A stretch of DNA of 64,000 nucleotides from positions 9,628-73,627 of the forward strand of contig JBJLCZ010000003.1 in the NCBI GenBank assembly GCA_045567335.1, read 5' to 3'. This stretch comes from Pelagilacustribacter sp045567335 (GTDB lineage: Bacteria; Pseudomonadota; Alphaproteobacteria; Pelagibacterales; Pelagibacteraceae). The notes beneath the pieces were generated by a model. It made no database searches, was not told the DNA's origin, and saw only the letters and a program-made list of their open reading frames with translations. Of this stretch, positions 43,071 through 51,485 are shown piece after piece. Position 1 is the first letter of the stretch; each line of letters begins with the position of its first letter. Made by a program: the position numbers and the translations under genes.

Positions 43071-44202
43071 GTTTTAATTGACCCAAAATTTTTGGAATGT
43101 TTGACTTAAAATTAAAATACCCTTTATTTGAAAACTGCCAACAATATTTATCCTCATCTCTGATCAGATAATTAATTATTAAATTATTTTTCTTAATTAT
43201 TTTTTTCAAAAAAGAATTATTTTCTCCAACAGAAGGATAAATTACATCATAGTCTTTTTCATTACTTGAAATTTCAATAAATTTATTTCCCCCAATAAAT
43301 TCAACTCTTAAACCTGATTTTTGTATTTGATTTTTGATTAGATTTTTTTTGTATATTAATACTTCTTCACCTAATTCAACTTGCCGTTCTTCGTTAGATA
43401 ACAAAATGCAGTAAATGGTTTTATAGCTATCTGAATTGAAAATTTTAAAGTTCAATTCGTTTTCAAAAAAAACTAATCTATCTGATTTTTTTTTATTTTC
43501 ACTAATTTTTATAGATGAAATTTTATAATCTCTCTGATCTAGAATGGGTTGTGGTTTTTCATTCAATTTTAAGTCTTTATATTTGTTATTAGTAAATTTG
43601 TTTATGTTCCAATTTTGAGCAATATAATTTTTTCCTTTAGTTTGAATTCCAGCAACCCATCTCCAACTTAAAGTATTTGAAGCAGCGTCACCGTCATATA
43701 GTTCTCTTAAGAAAAGTTCTGCACCTTTTTGCCATGGCAACTTTAAAGAAAATATCCAAATGCTTGCAAACCACATTCTTGTGTGATTGTGTAAATAGTG
43801 ATTTTCTTTAAGTTCTTTAATCCAATCATTAAAACAATCTAAATAAGTCTCACCATTAATTGCTTTTTCATATTCATTTGAATTTTCAATATTTTTTAAA
43901 TCTTCAACAAAATCTGTCCAAACCTTGGGTCTCAGTTCTAGCCACCCCTTCCAATATACTCGCCAAAAAATTTCTTGGACAAATTTTTCTACTTTCAGGT
44001 AAGGTAATTTGCTTAATACTTTTTTAACCACCTCATATTCAGAAATTAATCTATGAGTTATGTAGGGTGACAAACATGAAATGTTTTTTCTATTTTGAGG
44101 TCCAAAATCAAAATTTCTTTGAGTAGAGTAACTTAAAATATCTTTTTCTATATAATTTTCTAAGACATCTAAGGCTTCTTTTCTTGATGATATAAAATTC
44201 AT
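43063..44202 (-). CDS. Photolyase-like protein with N-terminal FAD-binding domain
   Basis: A 379-residue protein whose first 210 residues are the photolyase/cryptochrome FAD domain: SPYITHRLISEYEVV, EIFWRVYWKG, HNHTRMWFASIWIF and DGDAASNTLSWRWVAG correspond in order to the FAD-contact motifs. No antenna domain precedes it. The remaining 170 residues look like alternating strands and helices and end GYFNFKSNIPKIL, which recalls the linker end of a photolyase antenna domain; a circular permutation is possible. It overlaps the 67-residue gene by four bases. Role: DNA repair or light sensing. Confidence 0.85.
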   Translation of the reverse strand: MNFISSRKEALDVLENYIEKDILSYSTQRNFDFGPQNRKNISCLSPYITHRLISEYEVVKKVLSKLPYLKVEKFVQEIFWRVYWKGWLELRPKVWTDFVEDLKNIENSNEYEKAINGETYLDCFNDWIKELKENHYLHNHTRMWFASIWIFSLKLPWQKGAELFLRELYDGDAASNTLSWRWVAGIQTKGKNYIAQNWNINKFTNNKYKDLKLNEKPQPILDQRDYKISSIKISENKKKSDRLVFFENELNFKIFNSDSYKTIYCILLSNEERQVELGEEVLIYKKNLIKNQIQKSGLRVEFIGGNKFIEISSNEKDYDVIYPSVGENNSFLKKIIKKNNLIINYLIRDEDKYCWQFSNKGYFNFKSNIPKILGQLKLN

Positions 44203-44402
44203 TCTTCATCCTCTTCTCTCCATCCGTCTATGAATAATTTCCAACACACAAATGTGACACAAGGTATTCCAACACAAAATCCAAAAAGCACACCGTTCTC
44301 TTTTCCAAGATAAATTGCTGCGTAATGTGTTGATAAAATTGGTATAACACATAAAATAAAAACAATTATTATCATTCTTATTGGGTAGGAAGGTTTTTTC
44401 AT
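44199..44402 (-). CDS. Small membrane protein (67 aa), unknown
   Basis: A 67-residue protein with two hydrophobic helices (residues 8-30 and 36-55) and an acidic C-terminus (DGWREEDEE). It is linked by a four-base overlap to the photolyase-like gene downstream and by one base (TAATG) to the exported protein upstream, which supports it over a longer frame in another phase in the same place. No family recognised. Confidence 0.75.
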   Translation of the reverse strand: MKKPSYPIRMIIIVFILCVIPILSTHYAAIYLGKENGVLFGFCVGIPCVTFVCWKLFIDGWREEDEE

Positions 44403-44863
44403 TAAATAGTATTTCCTTGGTCAATAGGTACTGAGACTGCTGTAGTAAACCAACATTCCATACAATCCTTCTCATTTCCTTTTGCTAAATGCCACTCATA
44501 AACAAATAATTTTTTATCTTTATCTAAAATTTCTACTCTATAGATATATTTTTCTTGAGTATTCATAACTAAATTTATTTTATGAGATGAATGATCTAAT
44601 AAAATTCTATATTGATTACCGTAAATCATAATTCTAAATCTATCATAAGGACCAGTTACCTTTTTATTGTTTGGATGAGCAAACAACCAAACTTGTTGTA
44701 TTCCTAAATCATCTTTTAACTTACTATTATTTTTAAGTGCATTTAATTGAATTTTTACAACTTCATAAGGTAAAAGTTTATTAGTTGGTTTTAAAATTTC
44801 AGCTTTTAAATTATTTGTCAAAATAATAATAAATAAAGTTATAAATATTCTCTTCAATTCCAT
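44402..44863 (-). CDS. Exported hypothetical protein (DUF4864-like)
   Basis: A 153-residue protein with a signal peptide of about 21 residues (ILTNNLKA). The body has PYEVVKIQLNALKNNS, FAHPNNKKVTGPYDRFRIMIYG and a beta-rich end with YVEVL-like strands, reminiscent of the DUF4864 group; three cysteine-containing positions near DCMECWF could bind metal. It overlaps msrA by ten bases and the small membrane gene by one. Function unknown; the operon with MsrA and a photolyase suggests oxidative or light stress. Confidence 0.75.
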   Translation of the reverse strand: MELKRIFITLFIIILTNNLKAEILKPTNKLLPYEVVKIQLNALKNNSKLKDDLGIQQVWLFAHPNNKKVTGPYDRFRIMIYGNQYRILLDHSSHKINLVMNTQEKYIYRVEILDKDKKLFVYEWHLAKGNEKDCMECWFTTAVSVPIDQGNTI

Positions 44864-45432
44864 ACTTTTTTAAGAACCTCTTCTCTCTGACATGCTTTTT
44901 TATAAGATAGATATCTTAAAAAATTTTTTTGATAATAGTCTTGATGATAATTTTCCGCCTTATAAAATTCTTTAAAACTCCATATTAGAGTAAACACTTC
45001 TGAATTAAATCTATCTTCAATTTCTTTTAATGATTTCTCAATAGCTACTTTTTGTTTTTTATTTTGATAAAAAATTACCGATCTATAGCTTTTGCCTTTA
45101 TCACAAAATTGTCCATATTGATCAAATGGATCAATATTTTTCCAAAATGTATTGAGTAGTTTTTTATATGAAACAATTTTTGGATCATAAGTAATTTCTA
45201 TAGTTTCCACATGGCCGGTATCTTTAAATATAACATCTTTATAAGTTGGATTTTTTAAAGTGCCTCCCGAATATCCTGATATTGAACTCACTACACCATT
45301 AATTTTATCAAATGATTCTTCCATACACCAAAAACAACCTCCTGCAAAATAAACTTTTTTTAGATCAGATGACAAAGCTTTACTGTTAGTAAAAATTATC
45401 AACAATAATATTAAAATAATATTTTTTTTCAT
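44854..45432 (-). CDS. msrA: Peptide methionine sulfoxide reductase MsrA, exported
   Basis: A 192-residue MsrA with the active-site motif GGCFWCMEE; the catalytic Cys is residue 33. GYSGGTLKNPTYKDV and HVETIEITYDP are conserved. An N-terminal hydrophobic leader (residues 1-20) suggests export to the periplasm. It reduces methionine S-sulfoxide in oxidised proteins, with resolving Cys residues likely near the C-terminus (ACQREE). It heads a minus-strand operon that ends in the FAD-domain photolyase-like gene. Confidence 0.94.
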   Translation of the reverse strand: MKKNIILILLLIIFTNSKALSSDLKKVYFAGGCFWCMEESFDKINGVVSSISGYSGGTLKNPTYKDVIFKDTGHVETIEITYDPKIVSYKKLLNTFWKNIDPFDQYGQFCDKGKSYRSVIFYQNKKQKVAIEKSLKEIEDRFNSEVFTLIWSFKEFYKAENYHQDYYQKNFLRYLSYKKACQREEVLKKVWN

Positions 45433-45484
45433 ATTTTAAATAGTAAAATAGATTAATAAAAATAAAAGGTGTATCTTGTCACTT

Positions 45485-45616
45485 ATGAATGAAATATTTG
45501 ATAATATTTGTGAAGAATGTAAAGATGAGGACGAAAGTGTAAAATCTAACTTAATTATGCACGGTTATAAAATTTGTGATAGCTGTAAGCTTTCAAAGAA
45601 TATATTTCCTGTTTAA
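45485..45616 (+). CDS. Small zinc-ribbon protein (43 aa)
   Basis: An ATG frame of 43 residues with Cys9-x2-Cys12 and Cys31-x2-Cys34 separated by an acidic segment (KDEDESVKS), a compact zinc-ribbon layout. A short AAGGTG lies upstream of the start. It fills most of the gap between msrA and the Yip1 gene and overlaps the latter's stop by four bases. No family recognised; small zinc ribbons often contact nucleic acid or act as protein adaptors. Confidence 0.6.
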   Translation: MNEIFDNICEECKDEDESVKSNLIMHGYKICDSCKLSKNIFPV

Positions 45617-46134
45617 AGACCTTTAAAAATCACTAAAATCAAAAATAAAAAAAATGCTTGAAATAACCAGGCAATAATTACAACTCCAAAAGCTTTCCAT
45701 AAACTTTCGTAGTCTAATGCAGACTTCACAGCTACTACCATGCAAGCCAACATCCAGAAAGCTGATCCAATAAATGTTACAGTCATTAAATCTGGTGTAA
45801 TACCGAAAACTCTTATTAAACCAGGAGCACTTGAAAAACCAATTGTTCTTAAAAGTTCACCATGATTACTTTTTGTTTTAGGTCCTCCTAAAAGTTTTAC
45901 TCCTACAAAATAAATTACATATGCCCATACATACCAGCTAAGTAAGGACATTACTGGAGCTAATAAAAAATTAGACATTCCCAACTGTAAAGCGCCAACT
46001 CCTGCTGCTAGACTAGACATAACTACTACTATTCCAGCCTGAACAGTTGCTTTTTTATCTTTTTCTACTTCTTCATACAGATCTATATCAATTTTAATCG
46101 CCCTGAAAATTCTATTAATAAATAAACTAATCAT
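45613..46134 (-). CDS. Yip1-like domain membrane protein
   Basis: A 173-residue protein with about five helices. FINRIFRAIKIDIDLYEEVEKDKKAT forms the cytoplasmic leader, and the hydrophobic core with LLRTIGFSSAPGLIRVFG, where a Pro-Gly breaks the helix, is typical of bacterial Yip1/DUF1282-type proteins. Function in bacteria is unknown. It starts one base after the hisN-like stop, so the two are transcribed together. Confidence 0.82.
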   Translation of the reverse strand: MISLFINRIFRAIKIDIDLYEEVEKDKKATVQAGIVVVMSSLAAGVGALQLGMSNFLLAPVMSLLSWYVWAYVIYFVGVKLLGGPKTKSNHGELLRTIGFSSAPGLIRVFGITPDLMTVTFIGSAFWMLACMVVAVKSALDYESLWKAFGVVIIAWLFQAFFLFLILVIFKGL

Positions 46135-46135
46135 A

Positions 46136-46930
46136 TTATTTTTTAGTAAATGGTTTTAATAACTTTAATATTTTATTATGTAGTTTTCTACTGGAAGTTG
46201 CTAGTATATTTCCTCCTTTTTCAGCTGGCTCATTATGCCAGTTAGTTACAATTGCGCCCGAGTTTTTAATAATTGGTATTAAAGGTAAAATATCATATGG
46301 CTTGAGATTAGCCTCTATTACAGCGTCAACTCTACCTTCAGCTAACAGACAATAGTTTAAAGCATCAAATCCTGCTAATCTAAAAGACCAGCCAAATTTT
46401 TTTATAACTTTTCTTTGTTTCTCGTAACTCAAAGTACCGTGAAAATTACCAATAATTTTTATTGTTTTTAGATTATTGTTACTAGAAGACTTTAAAGTAT
46501 TTTTTTTTCTATCTTTAATCACATAGGATTTTTTTTTATCATTAATATAGTATTTGTTTAATTCGGGAAAGTTGGCTAATCCTAGTAGAGACTTACCTTT
46601 AAAAGAAACACTAATTAAATTTGACCAAGTAGGCGCTCCAATTACAAAAGCTCTTGTGCCATCAATTGGATCTATAGACCACTTATAGTGATTTGAGGAA
46701 TACTTATCTTCAAACTCTTCTCCTATAATAGAGTCCTTGGGAAATCTACTTTGAATTAATGATCTAATATATTTTTCAAATGCCCTATCAAAATTTGTGA
46801 CTGGATCAAAGTCTTCTAATGATTTTGATTTGTTATTTATTATTAAACTAGAGCTAGACTTTTTCTTATAAAAAGCATTCAATTTAGCAGGTAAAGTTTT
46901 TAGAAAGTTATATGGTTTTTTATAATCCAT
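46136..46930 (-). CDS. hisN: Inositol monophosphatase family protein, probable histidinol-phosphatase (HisN)
   Basis: The ATG at 46930 gives 264 residues; an earlier in-frame start at 47122 adds 64 residues that overlap the divergent HPP gene and is rejected. Metal motifs are GEEFEDK near residue 85, WSIDPIDGTRAFVIG near 100 and a C-terminal PYDILPLIPIIKNSGA. The TRAFV ending with GAPTWSNLIS is the pattern of HisN-type histidinol-phosphate phosphatases. It complements HisI for histidine synthesis. Other sugar phosphates remain possible. Confidence 0.87.
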   Translation of the reverse strand: MDYKKPYNFLKTLPAKLNAFYKKKSSSSLIINNKSKSLEDFDPVTNFDRAFEKYIRSLIQSRFPKDSIIGEEFEDKYSSNHYKWSIDPIDGTRAFVIGAPTWSNLISVSFKGKSLLGLANFPELNKYYINDKKKSYVIKDRKKNTLKSSSNNNLKTIKIIGNFHGTLSYEKQRKVIKKFGWSFRLAGFDALNYCLLAEGRVDAVIEANLKPYDILPLIPIIKNSGAIVTNWHNEPAEKGGNILATSSRKLHNKILKLLKPFTKK

Positions 46931-46964
46931 AATTGTATATAACTTAATTGAAAAAAAAATATAT

Positions 46965-47435
46965 ATGAAAATAAAAAAAAAATTTGAGCCAATTATAGCT
47001 GGACTATCTGCATCAATAATTATTGGAGTTCTTGCCTTTTTAAGCTTTGAAACATCCACAGGTTTCTGGCTAATGATATCTTTTGGAGCAACTTCATTAA
47101 TCGTTTTTGTTTTACACGACAAAGAATTCGCACAACCGGGAAATATATTTTTTGGTCATCTTTTAGGAATTGTTGTTGGAATTTTATTTAATGAGGTTAT
47201 TGGTATGTCATTTTTATCACTGTCTTTAGCTGTAGGAACCACAATAACATTAATGATGTATTTTAAAATAATACACCCTCCTGCTGCAGCAAACCCATTA
47301 ATAGCGCTATTTGCAGACGTATCTTTTGAATACGTCGTTTTTCCAGTAATCACAGGATCAATAATAATAATAATATTTTCAATTGTTATAAATAGATTTA
47401 TTTTAAAAAGAACTTACCCAGTAAAGTGGTTTTAA
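46965..47435 (+). CDS. HPP family integral membrane protein
   Basis: A 156-residue protein with four helices and the family name motif in HPPAAANPLIALF near residue 105, preceded by FGATSLIVFVLHDKEFAQPGNIFFGHLLG. HPP proteins of plants and cyanobacteria transport nitrite into plastids or cells, so an anion channel or carrier role is plausible. It is divergent from hisN (34 bases) and converges on tspO with four bases of overlap. Confidence 0.87.
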   Translation: MKIKKKFEPIIAGLSASIIIGVLAFLSFETSTGFWLMISFGATSLIVFVLHDKEFAQPGNIFFGHLLGIVVGILFNEVIGMSFLSLSLAVGTTITLMMYFKIIHPPAAANPLIALFADVSFEYVVFPVITGSIIIIIFSIVINRFILKRTYPVKWF

Positions 47436-47896
47436 TTTAATATAAGAATTGATACATTTAATATTAAGGCATATGTAGACCATATAAAATATGGCAACAT
47501 TAAATAAAAACTAATCTTATTTTTAATAAAATAAATTTTTAATAAAATTAAAATAAAAAAAAGAATAATAATTAAATTTATAAGAGCTAATCCAATTTGA
47601 TGAAAACCAAAGAATACAACGCTCCACGTTGCGTTAAAAAATAAATGTATAAAATAGTATCTTAAAATTTTTTTATCATAAAAATCTATCCATATTTTCC
47701 AAATAGCTACTGACATCATAATATAAAGTATTGTCCATACTGGTCCAAAAACCCAACTTGGAGGATTGTAGCTAGGCAATGCTATTTCTGAATACCAAGG
47801 TTCTTTAAAAGAAGCAGTAGTAAAACCTCCTATAGCAGATGCAATAAAAGTAATTAAAAGTATCAAGAATAGAGATAAATATTTATTTTTTATCAT
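47432..47896 (-). CDS. tspO: TspO/MBR family tryptophan-rich sensory protein
   Basis: From the ATG at 47896 the protein is 154 residues with five helices; an earlier ATG at 47926 adds ten residues and overlaps the opposite gene. WYSEIALPSYNPPSWVFGPVWTILYIMM is diagnostic, as are FHQIGLALINLI and the C-terminal IWSTYALILNVSI. TspO binds porphyrins and in photosynthetic alphaproteobacteria links tetrapyrrole level, oxygen and light to gene expression. Its place among photolyase and lipid-modifying genes fits a light-stress role. Confidence 0.92.
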   Translation of the reverse strand: MIKNKYLSLFLILLITFIASAIGGFTTASFKEPWYSEIALPSYNPPSWVFGPVWTILYIMMSVAIWKIWIDFYDKKILRYYFIHLFFNATWSVVFFGFHQIGLALINLIIILFFILILLKIYFIKNKISFYLMLPYFIWSTYALILNVSILILN

Positions 47897-47917
47897 ATAA
47901 TAAGATATAACTAAATT

Positions 47918-48670
47918 ATGACACAAAATCAGAAAAAAGTTTGGATAACAGGAGCTAGCAGTGGAATTGGTAGGGCTTTAGCTGAAAAATTTGCAAATGA
48001 AAATTGGCAGGTAGCTGTTTCTGCTAGACGAGAAAAATTACTTAACGAGATCGCACAGCATCAAAATATTTCGTCATATCCATTAGATGTTACTGATGAA
48101 ACTAGAGTTGAAAAAGTATTTTTTAACGTTCTTAATGATTTTAAAGATTTAGATTTATGTATTTTCTCAAGTGGTGCATATGATCCAAAATTAGAGAAAG
48201 AAATCAATAACAATCAAATTAAAAAAATAATGAATATAAATTTTTTTGGAGTTTTGAATTGTATCAAATCAGTGGAAAATTTTTTTAAAAGTAAAAAAGG
48301 TGGTCACATATCAATAGTTTCATCCATAGCAGCATATAGAGGTTTACCCAACTCTAGTGGTTACGGTCCATCTAAAGCTGCATTGACTAATTTAACAGAA
48401 AGTTTATATTTTGATTTTAAGAAACATAACGTAAGAATATCACTTATTTCTCCAGGTTTTATAAAAACTCCATTGACTGATAAAAATGAATTTTCAATGC
48501 CTTTTATCAAATCACCAGAATTTGCTGCAAATAAAATCTACAAAGGTATAGTTAGAACAAAGTCTTTTGAAATAGACTTTCCAAAAGAGCTCACTACCAT
48601 CTTAAAATTTTTAAGAATTTTGCCTTATAGTATTTATTTGTTTTTGGTTGATAAATTAGTTAAACGTTAA
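47918..48670 (+). CDS. SDR family oxidoreductase
   Basis: A 250-residue SDR with ITGASSGIGRALAEKFA, IFSSGAYDP in place of NNAG, catalytic Ser in VSSIAAYRG, and YGPSK with Tyr and Lys. The C-terminal basic/hydrophobic tail (LPYSIYLFLVDKLVKR) suggests membrane association. SDRs of this type are regular members of the photo-oxidative stress clusters that also hold the FAD enzyme, DUF1365 and CFA-like genes found just downstream on the other strand. Substrate unknown, perhaps a lipid. Confidence 0.88.
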   Translation: MTQNQKKVWITGASSGIGRALAEKFANENWQVAVSARREKLLNEIAQHQNISSYPLDVTDETRVEKVFFNVLNDFKDLDLCIFSSGAYDPKLEKEINNNQIKKIMNINFFGVLNCIKSVENFFKSKKGGHISIVSSIAAYRGLPNSSGYGPSKAALTNLTESLYFDFKKHNVRISLISPGFIKTPLTDKNEFSMPFIKSPEFAANKIYKGIVRTKSFEIDFPKELTTILKFLRILPYSIYLFLVDKLVKR

Positions 48671-48936
48671 AATATAATTTTAAACTTAATAAAAATATCT
48701 TTTCCGCTATTATTATATAAGCTAGATTTAGATTTTTCCTGAATTAAGGAAAAAATTTTGGGAGCAAAAGACCAGTTATCAATTTTTAAGTCCAACATTG
48801 ATTTTTTGTTTTTTTTAATATTGTCTAATTGCATTGGTATACCATTAATGTTACTTCCAACAATAATATGAAAACCTTGTTCAGCTTTTACAGAACTAAA
48901 TATTAAGATGAAAAATATAATTAAAAACTTTTTCAT
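48667..48936 (-). CDS. Exported small hypothetical protein (89 aa)
   Basis: An 89-residue protein with an N-terminal signal peptide (KKFLIIFFILIFSSVKA) and a polar remainder with FHIIVGSNINGIPMQLDNIKKNKKSMLDLK. It overlaps the SDR stop on the opposite strand by four bases and is about 70 bases after the DUF3833 gene on its own strand, so it may be the last gene of the lipid operon. No family recognised. Confidence 0.65.
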   Translation of the reverse strand: MKKFLIIFFILIFSSVKAEQGFHIIVGSNINGIPMQLDNIKKNKKSMLDLKIDNWSFAPKIFSLIQEKSKSSLYNNSGKDIFIKFKIIF

Positions 48937-49008
48937 ACTTAAAATATATTAATATTAGAATATATAAATACAGTAGTTTTTTCTGTATATTTAAATTGCT
49001 AACAACCT

Positions 49009-49536
49009 TTATTCTTTCACAAACATAACGGTTAATTCAGCTACTTTTATACCAAATTTTGTCATTACAGCCCTATTTATTGCAACTTTTTCGTCTTGCA
49101 TAAAAATCCAGTCGTCAAACTTTATCTTTATTTCCTTTCCTTTAATAGGAACTAATAAAACATATTCAAATTTAAATGCTGGCCCATATGAAAAACCCTT
49201 TGCTTTTCCTACTACATCCCCTGCTTCACCCTCATAATTATGTTCATCAATTTTGTTAATTTTCCATTGTCTTTTTTGAACTTCGCCGTCTGTCCAATTA
49301 AATTTTTCGTCTAATATAAGTTGGCTACCATTCCATATTCCTTTCAAGTCTGCTGAAAATTGTCTTGTTACTTTGCCAGATCTATTCTGTAAAATTCCCC
49401 ATGCTTTTACATTTCCAGATAAGTAATCCTCTATTATTAATCGGGGTTTTTGATCTTTAAAATCTATAGGTTTCATACTATTTCCTGAACAACTTGTTAA
49501 TAAAATTGAAATTAATATAACAGATAAAATTTTCAT
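49009..49536 (-). CDS. DUF3833 family lipoprotein
   Basis: A 175-residue lipoprotein: the lipobox LTSC places the acylated Cys at residue 16. The body matches DUF3833: YLSGNVKAWGILQNRSGKVTRQF, GIWNGSQLILDEKFNW and DDWIFMQDEKVAINRAVMTKFG. The family is found with CFA-like and DUF1365 genes in proteobacterial stress clusters and is probably attached to a membrane facing the periplasm. It follows the CFA-like gene by six bases. Confidence 0.88.
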   Translation of the reverse strand: MKILSVILISILLTSCSGNSMKPIDFKDQKPRLIIEDYLSGNVKAWGILQNRSGKVTRQFSADLKGIWNGSQLILDEKFNWTDGEVQKRQWKINKIDEHNYEGEAGDVVGKAKGFSYGPAFKFEYVLLVPIKGKEIKIKFDDWIFMQDEKVAINRAVMTKFGIKVAELTVMFVKE

Positions 49537-49542
49537 ATACGA

Positions 49543-50730
49543 TTATTTATTACATAGCGAGAATTGAATCAAATCAATATTTTTTGCTTTAAAACCTGCT
49601 TCACAATAAGAAAAGTAAAAATCCCATATCTTCTTAAATGACTGATCAAATCCCTGTTTTGATATATCATTCCAGGAATTAATAAAATTCACTCTCCATT
49701 CTTTAAGCGTATTAGAGTAATGAGCTCCATAAGACTTGTAATCAACCAATTCTAATCCAGAATTTTTTGAGTAGTTTTGTATTGATTTTAATGAGGGTAA
49801 AAATCCTCCTGGAAATATATATTTTTGAATAAAATCCTCATTTTTTCTATATCTTTCAAACAATTCCTCTTTTATGATAATTGCTTGAATTGCCCCAATC
49901 CCTCCAGGTTTTAAATTATTTTTAATAGTAGAAAAATATTTATCTAAATATTTTTCACCAACTGCTTCAATCATTTCAATAGAGGCTATAGAATCATATT
50001 TTCCTTTTACATCTCTGTAATCTAGAAATTTAATTTTAACTTTTTCATTTAAACCTGCATTAAAAATTCTTTTTTTTGCAAACTCTAATTGTTTTTTTGA
50101 AATAGTAATACAATCTAATTTCACATCATAGTTTTTTGCTAGATGTTCTGCAAACCCGCCCCAACCACATCCTATTTCTAAGATTTTATTTCCTGATTTT
50201 GGTTTTATGAATTCAATTAATTTATTGTATTTATTTAATTGAGCATTAGCAAGATTTTCATCAGGTGAATTATATATAGCACTTGAATATGTTAACGTTT
50301 CATCTAACCAAATAGAAAAAAATTCGTTTCCTAAATCATAATGTTTTGATATATATTCTTTACTTTTTCTTCGAGTATTTGAAAAAAATAAATTTTTTAA
50401 AATATTTTTGATATATCTGTTATTTAAAATACCTGAAAATCTGTGAGTCAGATCAATATTCTTAGCAGAAAGTTCTATCAATGAAGTTAAGTTAGTTGTA
50501 GAAAAATCATTTCTAACATAACATTCCGCTAAGCCAGCACTGCCACCTGTTAAAATATTATAAAAAAATTTACGATTATTAATTTTAATATTTGCTTTTA
50601 AATTTTCTTCTGAATTACCGAAAATATAATTTTTATTGTCATAATTAGTAAGATCTAATTTTCCATTTCGTATCAATTTCAATTTTTTAGTTATAAAATT
50701 TTCAGATAACTTATAAGGATTAAAGTTCAT
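49543..50730 (-). CDS. cfa: Cyclopropane-fatty-acyl-phospholipid synthase-like methyltransferase
   Basis: A 395-residue SAM-dependent enzyme: an N-terminal CFA domain, then YISKHYDLGNEFFSIWLDETLTYS, the SAM motif ILEIGCGWGGFAEHLA near residue 190, and IEMIEAVGEKYL. Classical CFA synthases add a methylene bridge to phospholipid double bonds. In the clusters that also contain the FAD enzyme and DUF1365, relatives methylate unsaturated acyl chains on the way to furan fatty acids, which scavenge singlet oxygen. It overlaps DUF1365 by four bases. Confidence 0.92.
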   Translation of the reverse strand: MNFNPYKLSENFITKKLKLIRNGKLDLTNYDNKNYIFGNSEENLKANIKINNRKFFYNILTGGSAGLAECYVRNDFSTTNLTSLIELSAKNIDLTHRFSGILNNRYIKNILKNLFFSNTRRKSKEYISKHYDLGNEFFSIWLDETLTYSSAIYNSPDENLANAQLNKYNKLIEFIKPKSGNKILEIGCGWGGFAEHLAKNYDVKLDCITISKKQLEFAKKRIFNAGLNEKVKIKFLDYRDVKGKYDSIASIEMIEAVGEKYLDKYFSTIKNNLKPGGIGAIQAIIIKEELFERYRKNEDFIQKYIFPGGFLPSLKSIQNYSKNSGLELVDYKSYGAHYSNTLKEWRVNFINSWNDISKQGFDQSFKKIWDFYFSYCEAGFKAKNIDLIQFSLCNK

Positions 50731-51485
50731 TTTTCGAGTGATATATTATTTTTAATTTTACTATTTCTTTTCTGCAATATAGCTCCTTTTTTCCAAAGAC
50801 GAAATGCTTCAAAATGTATGGCAATTATAATTTTTATTGTCATTAAAGGGTGTGTAAAAAAATTAATTGCTAACTGTTTTGTTGTCATTTCTTGTCTAAC
50901 TCCATATTGAGATGCGACTAGAACTTTCTCTTTTTTGTCTGTTTGCCTGATAAAAATTTTAATATTTTCTTTTGGCTCTGTTAACCTAAAATTATAGTCA
51001 GTATTCATTTCAATAAAAGGAGATACATAAAATTTTTTATCACAATGCTGATTTATAATTTTTGATTTTTTCTGAATTGAAAAAACATAAGTATGTTGTT
51101 CATTGAAAGTATTTTTAACTTCGTATAAAATTGCTTTTAACTTTGTTCCTTCGTAACAATAGAAAACACTTAAAGGGTTAAATACATAACCAAATATTCT
51201 TGGAAAGCATAATAGTTTTATATTAGAAATATTAAAATTTAAATCATATTTTTTTAAATTGCTCTTAACCCAATTAGTTAAACTACTACCGTCACGATTA
51301 CCATGATCTTTATCGTAAAAACTAAAAAGGTTAAACTTATTATATGAAAATAAAATAATATTTTTATCAAGTCTTTGTAGTTCACCTAAGTCAAATAATA
51401 TTGAAAAGGTATTGTATGAAAAAAAATGTTTAATTGGTTTAAACCTTTTGTGACTAACAAAACCTTTGTAAATACAGGTTTTCAT
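50727..51485 (-). CDS. DUF1365 family protein
   Basis: A 252-residue protein with the DUF1365 hallmarks: YKGFVSHKRFKPIKHFFSYN at the start, DHGNRDGSSL, LCFPRIFGYVFNPLSVFYCY, VKNTFNEQHTYVF and KKFYVSPFIEMNTDYNF. The biochemical role is unknown, but the gene constantly accompanies the FAD oxidoreductase and CFA-like genes, as here. It is one base from the upstream FAD gene and overlaps the CFA-like gene by four, so the three are one translational unit. Confidence 0.92.
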   Translation of the reverse strand: MKTCIYKGFVSHKRFKPIKHFFSYNTFSILFDLGELQRLDKNIILFSYNKFNLFSFYDKDHGNRDGSSLTNWVKSNLKKYDLNFNISNIKLLCFPRIFGYVFNPLSVFYCYEGTKLKAILYEVKNTFNEQHTYVFSIQKKSKIINQHCDKKFYVSPFIEMNTDYNFRLTEPKENIKIFIRQTDKKEKVLVASQYGVRQEMTTKQLAINFFTHPLMTIKIIIAIHFEAFRLWKKGAILQKRNSKIKNNISLEK

